Shown: positions 51,800-60,735 of the stretch, one piece after another
Position numbering within the stretch: the stretch's first letter is position 1
Layout: every line of letters starts with the position of its first letter
Source of the DNA: Lientehia sp934351765
Lineage (GTDB): Bacteria; Bacillota; Clostridia; Lachnospirales; Lachnospiraceae
Direction: 5' to 3'
NCBI RefSeq assembly: GCF_052118925.1
Contig: NZ_JBQKGG010000010.1
Span: 1 to 64,000 of the forward strand
Length of the DNA stretch: 64,000 nucleotides
Program-made: the position numbers and the translations under genes
Notes under the pieces: model-generated
The model's database searches: none
Seen by the model: the letters and a program-made list of their open reading frames with translations, nothing else
Told to the model about the DNA's origin: nothing

Positions 51800-53457
51800 A
51801 AGAGAAAAGGAGAATGAACGTGAAAAGAAGAATGAACGTGAAAAGAAAAGGAACAGCGCTTCTCTGTGCGGCAGTCATGGTGCTTGGAGTACTCGCAGGC
51901 TGCGGAGGAACAAAACAGGCGGCAGAAAGCGGAACAGGAAAAGCAGAAGCAGGATCGGCAGAAACCAAAAGTGCCGGTGACACAAAAACAAATGATGTGG
52001 AATTCACGTTTGCACAAGGAAACAGCAATACAACTGCCGGATTTTCCTTTGATCCTGCAGTAGATTATCAGAGTCAGAAAACAGTAACCATGGGAATCGG
52101 GGAAACCTTGTTTGTGCTGGATGATGAGACAAAAGAGGTATGCCCTCATCTGGCAGAAAGCATTGAACAGAAGGATGATACGACCTGGGAGATCAAAATC
52201 CGGGACGGCATCACATTCAGTAACGGAAAAGTATTGGATGCGGAAGCCGTGAAACAGGCACTGGATTATATTTTTACCAACAATACCCGGATCGGAACGA
52301 TGGCTGACTGTGCGTCTATGGAAGCGGACGGACAGATTCTGACCATAAAGACTAACGGAATCGTGGCAATCATGCCCAGAATCTTAACGGAGCAGAATAC
52401 CGTAATTTTTGATACAGAAGCTTCAGATGATTATTCAAAAGGTGTGATCGGTACCGGACCGTATATTCTGGAGAGCGTTGATGGTGATGGAAACTGTGAA
52501 CTGGTGAGAAACGAAACATACTGGCAGGGAAAACCGGTGGCTTCCAGAATCCATACGAAATCAAATCTGGATGCGTCTGCGCTGACTCTGGCACTTCAGT
52601 CCAAGGAGATCGACTGGGCAGGAATTCAGACCTCGGATCTTCCGCTGTTTGAAAATAATCCGGAGTACGAAGTACTTACCTATAACCCCGGCCGTGTGTA
52701 TTATCTCTATCTGAATCCCGGATATACGTTTACAGAAGATGATGTACTGCGGAAGGCACTGACCTGTGCGTTTGACCGGGAAGCGATTCTGAATGGCATT
52801 TACAGCGGAAGAGGAACGGCTACAAAGGGAATTTTCCCGGAGGATTCTGCTTATTATACGGCACAGGCAGGCGGAATCGATTACAATATCGATCAGGCGA
52901 AACAGATTCTTGCGGATGCTGGATATACAGATACAGATGCTGATGGATTCCTTGAGAAGGATGGTGAAAAGGTCCATTTAAAGATTCTTTGTTATTCCGC
53001 AAACAATTTTCCGACGCTGAGTGAAGTGCTTCAGGCTGAGCTGAAGGAAATCGGAATTGATTCGGAGATTACCGTTTCGGATGCGATTGTTGACGACTGT
53101 AATAAAGGAGAATACAATATCGCTACCTATGGCTATAATACCCAGACATTGGGAGACTGCTATAATTTCCTGAATCCGGTTTTCCACACCGGCGGAACTG
53201 CGAACTTTACCGGATTTTCCAATCCGGATGTGGATGCACTTCTGGACGAGATGAAAGAAACATCGGATACTGACAAGAGAGCGGAGCTGGCAAAACAGAT
53301 CCAGGAAAAAGTATTTGCTGCGGATCAGCATGTATTCCTGCTTCATATTAACCGTTACAATGTGGTACGCTCCAATGTAGAGGGAATGACTCCTATGTTT
53401 GGAAGCGATAATGGAAACAGTATGCTGTTATGGCAGTTTGATAAAAAAGATGAGTAG
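51796..53457 (+). CDS. Nickel/peptide-binding lipoprotein, family 5 solute-binding protein
   Basis: 553 residues from ATG 51796, which overlaps the permease stop (ATGA). Starts at 51814 and 51832 are also possible because an 18-base duplication makes the N-terminus read MNVKRRMNVKRK. The lipobox LAGC follows a hydrophobic stretch at about residues 17-35. The body has the family-5 pattern (VCPHLAESIEQKDDTTWEIKIRDGITFSNG, given by its core WEIKIRDGITFSNG; AFDREAILNG-like CAFDREAIL). It binds the ligand outside the cell. Nickel or nickel-chelate is favoured by context, but peptides cannot be excluded. Confidence 0.85.
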   Translation: MKEKRRMNVKRRMNVKRKGTALLCAAVMVLGVLAGCGGTKQAAESGTGKAEAGSAETKSAGDTKTNDVEFTFAQGNSNTTAGFSFDPAVDYQSQKTVTMGIGETLFVLDDETKEVCPHLAESIEQKDDTTWEIKIRDGITFSNGKVLDAEAVKQALDYIFTNNTRIGTMADCASMEADGQILTIKTNGIVAIMPRILTEQNTVIFDTEASDDYSKGVIGTGPYILESVDGDGNCELVRNETYWQGKPVASRIHTKSNLDASALTLALQSKEIDWAGIQTSDLPLFENNPEYEVLTYNPGRVYYLYLNPGYTFTEDDVLRKALTCAFDREAILNGIYSGRGTATKGIFPEDSAYYTAQAGGIDYNIDQAKQILADAGYTDTDADGFLEKDGEKVHLKILCYSANNFPTLSEVLQAELKEIGIDSEITVSDAIVDDCNKGEYNIATYGYNTQTLGDCYNFLNPVFHTGGTANFTGFSNPDVDALLDEMKETSDTDKRAELAKQIQEKVFAADQHVFLLHINRYNVVRSNVEGMTPMFGSDNGNSMLLWQFDKKDE

Positions 53458-54388
53458 AATACTGACGATTGATAATCTTTGTGTGAGTTATGGAAGTACC
53501 CCGGTCCTCCGGGGTGTTTCCCTGTCTGTGGACAGTGGTGAGATCCTCGGTGTGGTCGGTGAGTCCGGAAGCGGAAAGAGTACCACAATCTATGCCGCTT
53601 TGGGAATTCTCGGAAGCGGAGGGAAAATAGAAAACGGAACTATCTGCTATAAGCAGAGTGATCTTATGGAACAGAAAAAAGAGGCTCTTCGCGGACTGCG
53701 CGGAAAAGAAATGGCACTGATCGCGCAGAATCCACAGGAAGCTTTTTATCCGGTGAGAAAGATCGGAAGCCAGTTAAAAGATCTGGTAAAGAGCCATGGA
53801 GGGCTGTCCTATCGGGAGGCAGAGGAACGGATGCTTTCAGCCATGGAGAAAATGAATCTTCGTGACGGAAAAAAGCTTTTAAAAAGTTATCCGTTTGAAT
53901 TGTCTGGTGGAATGAGCCAGCGTGTGTCCATTGCCATGGCGACGGTATTTCGTCCGCAGCTTTTATTCGCAGATGAACCGACCAGCGCACTGGACGCGGC
54001 GATCCAGAAACAAGTGGCAGATGAACTGCTGGCAATCCGCAGGGAATCCGGGACAGCAATTTTTCTTGTATCTCATAATATGGGAGTGATTTCTTACATG
54101 GCGGACCGGATCGCGGTCATGTATCACGGACTTGTGCTGGAATATGGAAAGAAAGAAGAGGTGATCCGGGATCCGATTCATCCATATACAAAAAATCTGA
54201 TTCTGGCGGTTCCTTCGATGAAAAGAAAAGCACCGAGAGGAATTCGGATCACAGAGGGAGAAAAAGAACTGCAGGGCTGTCCGTATCAGAGAAGTTGTCC
54301 GTGTGCAGAAACACATTGTTTTACGGAAATGCCGGAATTGGCAGAAATAAAGCCCGGACATTTTGTGCGGTGCAGCAAAGCTGAGTGA
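53450..54388 (+). CDS. Nickel/peptide ABC importer ATPase, NikD/DppD type
   Basis: 312 residues. Walker A GESGSGKST, Q-loop IAQNPQEAF, signature LSGGMSQR, Walker B LLFADEPTSALD, H-loop SHNMG. The C-terminal oligopeptide-importer extension with clustered cysteines (CPYQRSCPC) is present; in related proteins it can hold an iron-sulfur cluster or a metal. It starts eight bases before the end of the binding-protein gene. Confidence 0.9.
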   Translation: MSRILTIDNLCVSYGSTPVLRGVSLSVDSGEILGVVGESGSGKSTTIYAALGILGSGGKIENGTICYKQSDLMEQKKEALRGLRGKEMALIAQNPQEAFYPVRKIGSQLKDLVKSHGGLSYREAEERMLSAMEKMNLRDGKKLLKSYPFELSGGMSQRVSIAMATVFRPQLLFADEPTSALDAAIQKQVADELLAIRRESGTAIFLVSHNMGVISYMADRIAVMYHGLVLEYGKKEEVIRDPIHPYTKNLILAVPSMKRKAPRGIRITEGEKELQGCPYQRSCPCAETHCFTEMPELAEIKPGHFVRCSKAE

Positions 54389-54399
54389 GGAGGCATGAT

Positions 54400-55158
54400 A
54401 TGAAGCTGTTGGAAGTCAATGATCTGGATCTTTGTTTTTATTCCGGAAAAGCAGGAAGAATGGTCCATGCGGTCGATACGGTTTCGTTTTCCATGGAAGA
54501 GGGAATGTTCCTCGGACTGGCAGGAGAAAGCGGCTGCGGGAAAAGTACCCTTGCCAGGCTGCTTCTGGGATTGAAAAAACCGGATCGCGGCCGGATCATG
54601 CTTGATGGGAAAAAAGTCGCCTATCCGTTTCCGCGAGCTGTTTATCAGACCATTCAGATGATCTTTCAGCTTCCGTCCGATTCGTTTGATCCGAGAAAGA
54701 CCATCGGGAACAGTATGATCGCCATGCAGAAAAATTTTGGGATTTCCAGACAGCAGGCGGCCAAAACAGCAGTCTCACTTTTAAAACGAGTCGGGCTGGA
54801 AGAAAATTTTATGAATCGGTATCCGGGAGAAATGAGCGGAGGAGAGTGCCAAAGAGCGGCCATTGCAAGGGCTCTTTCGGTACAACCGAAACTTCTGATC
54901 TGCGATGAAGTAACAAGTGCACTTGATGTGAGTGTGCAGGCTCAGATCGTGGAGCTTCTGTACGGACTTCGTGAAGAATACGGACTGGCTATGCTGTTTA
55001 TTTCCCATGATCTGGCACTGGTGCAGGGATTGTGTGAACGGCTTATGATCATGAAAGACGGAAAGATCATTGAAGCGGGAGAAACAAAAAAAGTGCTTAA
55101 TGATCCTGAGAATTCCTATACCAGACACCTCATAAACAGTGTTCTGGAAGTGTCATAA
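54400..55158 (+). CDS. Nickel/peptide ABC importer ATPase, NikE/DppF type
   Basis: 252 residues from ATG 54400 with GAGGAGG before it. Walker A GESGCGKST, Q-loop IFQLPSDSFDP, signature MSGGECQR, Walker B LLICDEVTSALD, H-loop SHDLA. The C-terminal extension of NikD-type ATPases is absent, which fits NikE. It completes a five-gene importer, the last gene of the operon starting at the exporter. Confidence 0.9.
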   Translation: MKLLEVNDLDLCFYSGKAGRMVHAVDTVSFSMEEGMFLGLAGESGCGKSTLARLLLGLKKPDRGRIMLDGKKVAYPFPRAVYQTIQMIFQLPSDSFDPRKTIGNSMIAMQKNFGISRQQAAKTAVSLLKRVGLEENFMNRYPGEMSGGECQRAAIARALSVQPKLLICDEVTSALDVSVQAQIVELLYGLREEYGLAMLFISHDLALVQGLCERLMIMKDGKIIEAGETKKVLNDPENSYTRHLINSVLEVS

Positions 55159-55248
55159 TACAAAAAACACCTGATCTTTTTTCAGTGTTTCCTGATGGAG
55201 CATGAGAGAGGAATGGGTGTTTTTGAGTTTAACCGGATCATGTTCACC

Positions 55249-55277
55249 TTGTGTTTGTCCGAAAAAAAACGTATACT
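55249..55277 (+). promoter_or_regulatory. Promoter of glgB
   Basis: TTGTGT (55249-55254), 17 bases, TATACT (55272-55277), 87 bases before the chosen start. The -10 box is strong and the -35 is weak. Confidence 0.55.
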
Positions 55278-55364
55278 GAAAAGAGAAGTAAACATATCAC
55301 AAATTGTATGGATCGGACTGGACGAGGGGCTGTCTCACAGCGGGAGGCGGCAGGAGGGCAGATT

Positions 55365-57767
55365 ATGGAGAAACAATTATATGAACTGATGGACTGGCCG
55401 GAAATCGAGGCCGTTGTATATTCGGAAAGCCAGAGGCCAAAGGAGCTTCTCGGCGCTCATAGAACAGAACACGGGATTCTGGTTCAGGCCTTTTTCCCGG
55501 AGGCAGAAACCGTGGAGATTGTGACGAATAAAAAGAAGCATATTTCCATGGAGCAGGTGGACGAGGCAGGCTTTTTTGCGGCGCTGATCCCGGGAACAAA
55601 GCTTCCGTCCTATCATTATGAGGTGCTCTGGGCGGACGGCACGCGCCGGAGTGAGGAGGATCCGTACCGGTTTCCATCGGTATATACGGAGCAGGATCTG
55701 AAGCGGTTTGCGGCAGGAATCCATTATGAGATTTACGAGAAAATGGGGGCGCACCCCATGACCCTGGATGGCGTGTCCGGCGTTTCCTTCTCGGTCTGGG
55801 CGCCGAACGCCATGCGCGTGAGCGTGGTCGGCGATTTCAATCTTTGGGACGGCAGACGTCACCAGATGGAAAAGCTGGGAGATTCCGGGATATTTGAACT
55901 GTTTGTTCCGGGTGTGGAAGCCGGGGCGCTGTATAAATATGAGATTAAGGGGAAAAACGGGCTGCCCTTCCTGAAGGCAGATCCTTATGGATCTTCTTCC
56001 GAGGTCCGTCCGGCCAATGCATCGGTGGTTTGCGATGTCTCCGGCTATTCCTGGCAGGATAAGGACTGGGAGGAGGATAAGGAAAAACGGCTGGAGCACG
56101 GAACCCTGACAAGCGGTCCCATGAATATTTATGAGGTCCATTTAGGTTCATGGAGAAAGCCGGAAAAGGCGGAGAAAACAACGGAAGCCGAAAAGGACGG
56201 GACGAACAAAACAGCCTCCGGCTCAGATCATGATACGAAACCGGAAGAAGAATTCCTGAATTACCGACAGATCGCGCCGGAGCTGGCGGCTTATGCGAAG
56301 GAGATGGGTTATACCCATGTGGAGCTTATGCCGGTCATGGAACACCCCCTCGATGAATCCTGGGGCTATCAGGTGACCGGATATTATGCGCCCACCAGCC
56401 GTTACGGCTCGCCGGAGGATTTCAAGGCCTTTATGGATATGATGCATCAGGCGGGGATCGGCGTGATCCTGGACTGGGTTCCGGCCCATTTCCCCAGAGA
56501 TGCCTTCGGACTGGCGGCTTTTGACGGGGAGCCTCTTTATGAGCATGGAGATCCGAGACGGGGCGCGCATCCCCACTGGGGCACCCTGATCTTTGATTAC
56601 GGCCGTCCGCAGGTTTCCAATTTCCTGATTGCCAACGCCCTTTACTGGGCAAGGGAGTATCATGCCGACGGAATCCGCATGGATGCGGTGGCTTCCATGT
56701 TATATCTGGATTACGGAAAAAATGACGGGGAATGGCTCCCGAATATTTACGGCGGTAACGAAAATCTGGAAGCGCTGGAGCTTTTGAAGCATCTGAATTC
56801 GATCTTTAAAAAGAAGAAGATCGGAACGGTGCTCATTGCCGAGGAATCAACGGCATGGCCGCGGATCACCGGCGATGTGGACGATGGGGCAGTCGGCTTT
56901 GATTATAAATGGAACATGGGCTGGATGAACGATTTTCTTGGCTATATGCAGTGCGATCCGTTGTATCGGACGTATCATTACGGAGAGCTGACCTTCAGCA
57001 TGGTCTATGCCTACAGTGAGCGCTTTATTCTGGTGCTGTCGCATGATGAGGTGGTCCATGGGAAGGGCTCCATGGTCGGAAAGATGCCGGGTGAGACCTT
57101 CGAGCAGAAGTTTGCCAACCTGCGGGCGGCCTACGGCTTCATGATGCTCCATCCGGGGAGGAAGCTGTTATTCATGGGCCAGGAATTTGCCCAGATGGAT
57201 GAGTGGAATGAGAAGGAGGAGCTTCAGTGGTATCTGTTAAAATATAAGATCCACAGTCATATGCAGGAGTATGTGAAGGATCTGAATCATTTTTATCAGG
57301 AGAACCGGGCACTCTGGGAGCTGGACGATGAAAGTGATGGCTTTGAGTGGATCAACTGCACCAACGCGGAGGAGAACATGGTGGTGTTCCTGCGAAAGGG
57401 CAGAAATCCGGAGGATACGCTCCTGGCAGTCTGCAATTTCGTTCCGGTGGCCCATGAGGCATACCGGATCGGCGTTCCGTTCCGTGGGAAATATAAAGAA
57501 ATTTTCAACAGCGATGCGGAAAAATACGGCGGAACCGGCGTGGTGAACCCCAGGGTAAAGCAGAGCAAGGCGGCAGAGACAGATGAGCGGGAGCAGTCTA
57601 TTACCATTAAAGCAGCTCCGCTGGGAATCCAGGTGTTCCGCTATGAGCCCATGCCGGAGACGGTGACGGACAATAAGGAAGCAAAGAAAAAACCGGCGGC
57701 AAAGCGTTCCAGAGGAAAGACAGCCGGTGTGGCGAAGGTACGGAAAGCGATTATGGAGGAAGAGTAA
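55365..57767 (+). CDS. glgB: 1,4-alpha-glucan branching enzyme
   Basis: 800 residues. N-terminal carbohydrate-binding domains (about 1-230) contain LLGAHRTEHG and VWAPNAMRVSVVGDFN; the GH13 barrel has EVHLGSWRK, ELMPVMEHP, catalytic Asp in DGIRMDAVASMLY, Glu in LIAEES and Asp in LSHDEVVHGKGS; a C-terminal beta domain follows. It forms alpha-1,6 branches in glycogen. Two oddities: a charged, low-complexity insert (about residues 265-290) between the early strands, and a Lys/Ala-rich C-terminal tail (AKKKPAAKRSRGKTAG). GGAGGGCA precedes ATG 55365. Confidence 0.95.
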   Translation: MEKQLYELMDWPEIEAVVYSESQRPKELLGAHRTEHGILVQAFFPEAETVEIVTNKKKHISMEQVDEAGFFAALIPGTKLPSYHYEVLWADGTRRSEEDPYRFPSVYTEQDLKRFAAGIHYEIYEKMGAHPMTLDGVSGVSFSVWAPNAMRVSVVGDFNLWDGRRHQMEKLGDSGIFELFVPGVEAGALYKYEIKGKNGLPFLKADPYGSSSEVRPANASVVCDVSGYSWQDKDWEEDKEKRLEHGTLTSGPMNIYEVHLGSWRKPEKAEKTTEAEKDGTNKTASGSDHDTKPEEEFLNYRQIAPELAAYAKEMGYTHVELMPVMEHPLDESWGYQVTGYYAPTSRYGSPEDFKAFMDMMHQAGIGVILDWVPAHFPRDAFGLAAFDGEPLYEHGDPRRGAHPHWGTLIFDYGRPQVSNFLIANALYWAREYHADGIRMDAVASMLYLDYGKNDGEWLPNIYGGNENLEALELLKHLNSIFKKKKIGTVLIAEESTAWPRITGDVDDGAVGFDYKWNMGWMNDFLGYMQCDPLYRTYHYGELTFSMVYAYSERFILVLSHDEVVHGKGSMVGKMPGETFEQKFANLRAAYGFMMLHPGRKLLFMGQEFAQMDEWNEKEELQWYLLKYKIHSHMQEYVKDLNHFYQENRALWELDDESDGFEWINCTNAEENMVVFLRKGRNPEDTLLAVCNFVPVAHEAYRIGVPFRGKYKEIFNSDAEKYGGTGVVNPRVKQSKAAETDEREQSITIKAAPLGIQVFRYEPMPETVTDNKEAKKKPAAKRSRGKTAGVAKVRKAIMEEE

Positions 57768-57782
57768 TTGAGGTTTTTGCTG

Positions 57783-58667
57783 ATGACAGAGGAGACCATC
57801 GCGGCGGATATGGCCGGGGCGGTAGAGCAGGCGAAGGATACTATGGGAAGCAGGTTTCAGGAGATCTTCGGAAGTCTGCCCTCCAAGGCGGTCTTTTTCG
57901 GACTGAAAGCGCTGGTGGCACTTCTTATGTTTCTGGTCGGAAGGAAGCTGATCTGCCTGTGCGTCAAACTGATAGACAAATCCATGGAGCGGGGCGGGAC
58001 AGAACTGACCGTCAAGAAGTTTGTGAAGATGCTGGTAAAGGCAGCAGGCTACATTCTTCTGGTACTCCTGATCCTGGCGGTGGTTGGGATCCAGTCGACG
58101 GCCTTTGCCACGGTGGCCAGCTCTGTGACCGTGGCCCTTGGTCTTGCCCTTCAGGGCAGCCTGGGGAATTTTGCCGGCGGTCTGCTGATCCTGATTTTAA
58201 AGCCCTTTAAGGTGGGTGATTATATCATTGAGGACAGTCATAAAAATGAGGGAAAGGTCAAGAGCATCGGGCTGGTTTATACGACACTGGTGACCCTGGA
58301 CAACCGGGTGATCGTGGTGCCGAACGGAACCCTGGCCAACAGCAGCATGACCAATGTAACGGCTCAGGACAAGCGGCTTCTGGAATTGCATGTAGGTATT
58401 TCCTACGAAGCGGACATGAAGCAGGCCAAGGCAATACTGGAGCGTGTTATGGAAGCGGATCCTATGGTATTAAAGGACGAGGAGCGGTTTGCATTCGTGT
58501 CCAGCCTGGACGACAGCGCCGTGACCATTGGCTGCCGGATGTGGGTTAAGACCGGTGAATACTGGAAATGCAGATGGCGCATGACGGAAGCCATCAAAGA
58601 GGCACTGGACGACGCCGGAATCGAAATCCCATACGGACAGGTCGATGTACACATTCGAAACAGTTAA
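57783..58667 (+). CDS. MscS-type mechanosensitive ion channel
   Basis: 294 residues. Three membrane helices; TM3 has the A/G-rich pore sequence VALGLALQGSLGNFAGGLLIL. The cytoplasmic beta and alpha/beta domains follow (VVPNGTLANSSMTN). It releases solutes on hypo-osmotic shock. ATG 57783 has GAGGT nine bases before it; a TTG at 57768 is the alternative. It follows glgB by 15 bases and ends just before the typA promoter. Confidence 0.9.
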   Translation: MTEETIAADMAGAVEQAKDTMGSRFQEIFGSLPSKAVFFGLKALVALLMFLVGRKLICLCVKLIDKSMERGGTELTVKKFVKMLVKAAGYILLVLLILAVVGIQSTAFATVASSVTVALGLALQGSLGNFAGGLLILILKPFKVGDYIIEDSHKNEGKVKSIGLVYTTLVTLDNRVIVVPNGTLANSSMTNVTAQDKRLLELHVGISYEADMKQAKAILERVMEADPMVLKDEERFAFVSSLDDSAVTIGCRMWVKTGEYWKCRWRMTEAIKEALDDAGIEIPYGQVDVHIRNS

Positions 58668-58705
58668 GAAGAGTGGACACCTGCATCTTTTCCCGAAATT
58701 TTTTC

Positions 58706-58735
58706 TTGCAATCCCTTGACAGTGTGTGCTAATAT
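58706..58735 (+). promoter_or_regulatory. Extended -10 promoter of typA
   Basis: TTGCAA (58706-58711), 18 bases, TAATAT (58730-58735) with an extended -10 TG at 58727-58728. A TTGACA at 58716 is too close to that -10 to be its partner. Confidence 0.5.
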
Positions 58736-58808
58736 AAGAAGATGTGTAAATGAGAACGTAACGACAGACATAGAACCTGAGAAACAGAAAGGGAAAGCGG
58801 AGAGAATC

Positions 58809-60638
58809 ATGAGGATGAAACGAGAAGATGTAAGAAACATTGCGATCATTGCCCATGTTGACCATGGCAAGACAACGCTGGTGGATGAGTTGCTGAAGCA
58901 GAGCGGTGTATTCCGTGCCAACCAGGAAGTGGTGGAGCGTGTCATGGATTCCAATGACATCGAGCGTGAACGTGGAATCACAATCCTGTCCAAGAATACG
59001 GCAGTAACGTATAAAGATGTAAAGATCAATATCATCGACACCCCCGGACATGCGGACTTCGGCGGCGAGGTAGAACGTGTGTTAAAGATGGTAAACGGCG
59101 TAATCCTGGTGGTAGATGCGTTTGAGGGACCCATGCCCCAGACTAAGTTTGTGCTTCAGAAGGCACTGGATCTGGATCTTTCCGTCATTGTATGCATTAA
59201 CAAGATCGACCGTCCGGAGGCAAGGCCGAAGGAGGTCATCGATGAGGTTCTGGAGCTTCTTCTGGAGCTGGATGCGTCCGATGAGCAGCTTGACTGTCCC
59301 TTCGTCTATGCTTCCGCAAAGGGTGGCTATGCGACTCTGGAGCTGGATGACGAGAAGAAGGATATGAAGCCCCTGTTTGATACAATTCTGGAGCATATCC
59401 CGGCACCGGAGGGTGATCCGGAGGCAGATACCCAGATCCTGATCAGTACGATTGATTATAATGAATATGTGGGACGGATCGGTGTCGGCAAGGTAGACAA
59501 CGGAAGCATTAAGGTAAACCAGGAGGTTGCGCTGGTAAACCATCATGACCCCGATAAATTCAAAAAGGTAAAGGTAAGCCGTCTGTATGAGTTTGACGGT
59601 CTGGATAAGGTGGAAGTAACAGAGGCAGGAATCGGTTCCATCGTGGCGATTTCCGGTATTGCGGATCTTCATATCGGAGATACGCTCTGCTCTCCGGAGA
59701 ATCCGGTGGCGATCCCGTTCCAGAAGATCTCCGAGCCGACCATTGCCATGCACTTTATGGTCAATGACAGTCCTCTGGCAGGCCAGGAGGGCAAGTATGT
59801 AACCTCCCGTCATCTGCGTGACCGTCTGTTCCGTGAGCTGAATACCGATGTGAGCCTCCGGGTGGAGGAAACGGAGGATGCGGACCGGTTCAAGGTTTCC
59901 GGCCGCGGTGAGCTTCATCTTTCCGTACTGATCGAAAATATGCGCCGCGAGGGCTATGAGTTTGCGGTAAGCAAAGCAGAGGTTATTTACAAGCAGGATG
60001 AAAAGGGCAGAAAGCTGGAGCCCATGGAGCTTGTTTACATTGATGTACCCGAGGAGTTTTCCGGTACGGTGATCCAGAAGCTGTCCCTCCGAAAGGGAGA
60101 ACTGCAGGGCATGTCTCCGTCGGGAACCGGTTACACCAGAATGGAATTTTCCATTCCTTCCCGCGGACTGATCGGATACCGCGGCGATTTCATGACTGAC
60201 ACGAAGGGCAACGGTATTATGAACCAGCTGTTCGATGGTTATGCACCTTATAAGGGCGATATCCAGTACCGTCGCCAGGGTTCTCTGATTGCGTTTGAAA
60301 CCGGCGAGAGCGTAACCTACGGTCTGTTCAATGCCCAGGAGCGCGGAAATCTGTTTATCGGGCCCGGCGAAAAGGTTTATGCCGGTATGGTTGTGGGAAC
60401 AAGCCCCAAGACGGAGGATATCGAGGTCAATGTCTGCAAGACGAAGCATCTGACCAATACCCGTTCCTCTGGTTCTGATGATGCGCTGAAGCTGGTGCCG
60501 CCGGTGATCATGAGCCTGGAGCAGGCACTGGATTTCATCGACACCGATGAACTTCTTGAGGTAACACCGGAGCATCTGCGTCTGAGAAAGAAGATTCTCG
60601 ATTCCAGAATGAGAAAGCGTGCATCGATCAATAAATAA
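58809..60638 (+). CDS. typA: Ribosome-associated GTPase TypA/BipA
   Basis: 609 residues, usual length. Translational GTPase with G1 HVDHGKTTL, switch-I region ERERGITI, G3 DTPGHADFGGEVER, G4 NKIDRPEA; then a beta barrel, the domains like EF-G III and V, and the BipA-specific C-terminal domain (IGPGEKVYAGMVVG). BipA helps 50S assembly and stress adaptation. The start is ATG 58809 (second ATG at 58815), with CGGAGAG upstream. Confidence 0.95.
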   Translation: MRMKREDVRNIAIIAHVDHGKTTLVDELLKQSGVFRANQEVVERVMDSNDIERERGITILSKNTAVTYKDVKINIIDTPGHADFGGEVERVLKMVNGVILVVDAFEGPMPQTKFVLQKALDLDLSVIVCINKIDRPEARPKEVIDEVLELLLELDASDEQLDCPFVYASAKGGYATLELDDEKKDMKPLFDTILEHIPAPEGDPEADTQILISTIDYNEYVGRIGVGKVDNGSIKVNQEVALVNHHDPDKFKKVKVSRLYEFDGLDKVEVTEAGIGSIVAISGIADLHIGDTLCSPENPVAIPFQKISEPTIAMHFMVNDSPLAGQEGKYVTSRHLRDRLFRELNTDVSLRVEETEDADRFKVSGRGELHLSVLIENMRREGYEFAVSKAEVIYKQDEKGRKLEPMELVYIDVPEEFSGTVIQKLSLRKGELQGMSPSGTGYTRMEFSIPSRGLIGYRGDFMTDTKGNGIMNQLFDGYAPYKGDIQYRRQGSLIAFETGESVTYGLFNAQERGNLFIGPGEKVYAGMVVGTSPKTEDIEVNVCKTKHLTNTRSSGSDDALKLVPPVIMSLEQALDFIDTDELLEVTPEHLRLRKKILDSRMRKRASINK

Positions 60639-60654
60639 AAGCAAAGAGAAAAAG

Positions 60655-60708
60655 GAAAGGGCCAAAGATCCGGCGCAGGCATGCCTGTAAAACGGTTTTT
60701 GGCCTTTC
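60655..60708 (+). terminator. Probable terminator of typA
   Basis: GAAAGGGCCAAA (60655-60667) can pair with TTTGGCCTTTC (60697-60708) with one bulge; inner bases GCAGGCATGCCTG form a further hairpin. No long T-run follows. Confidence 0.45.
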
Positions 60709-60735
60709 TGAAAATAAATATAAGGAGGCAGCAAT

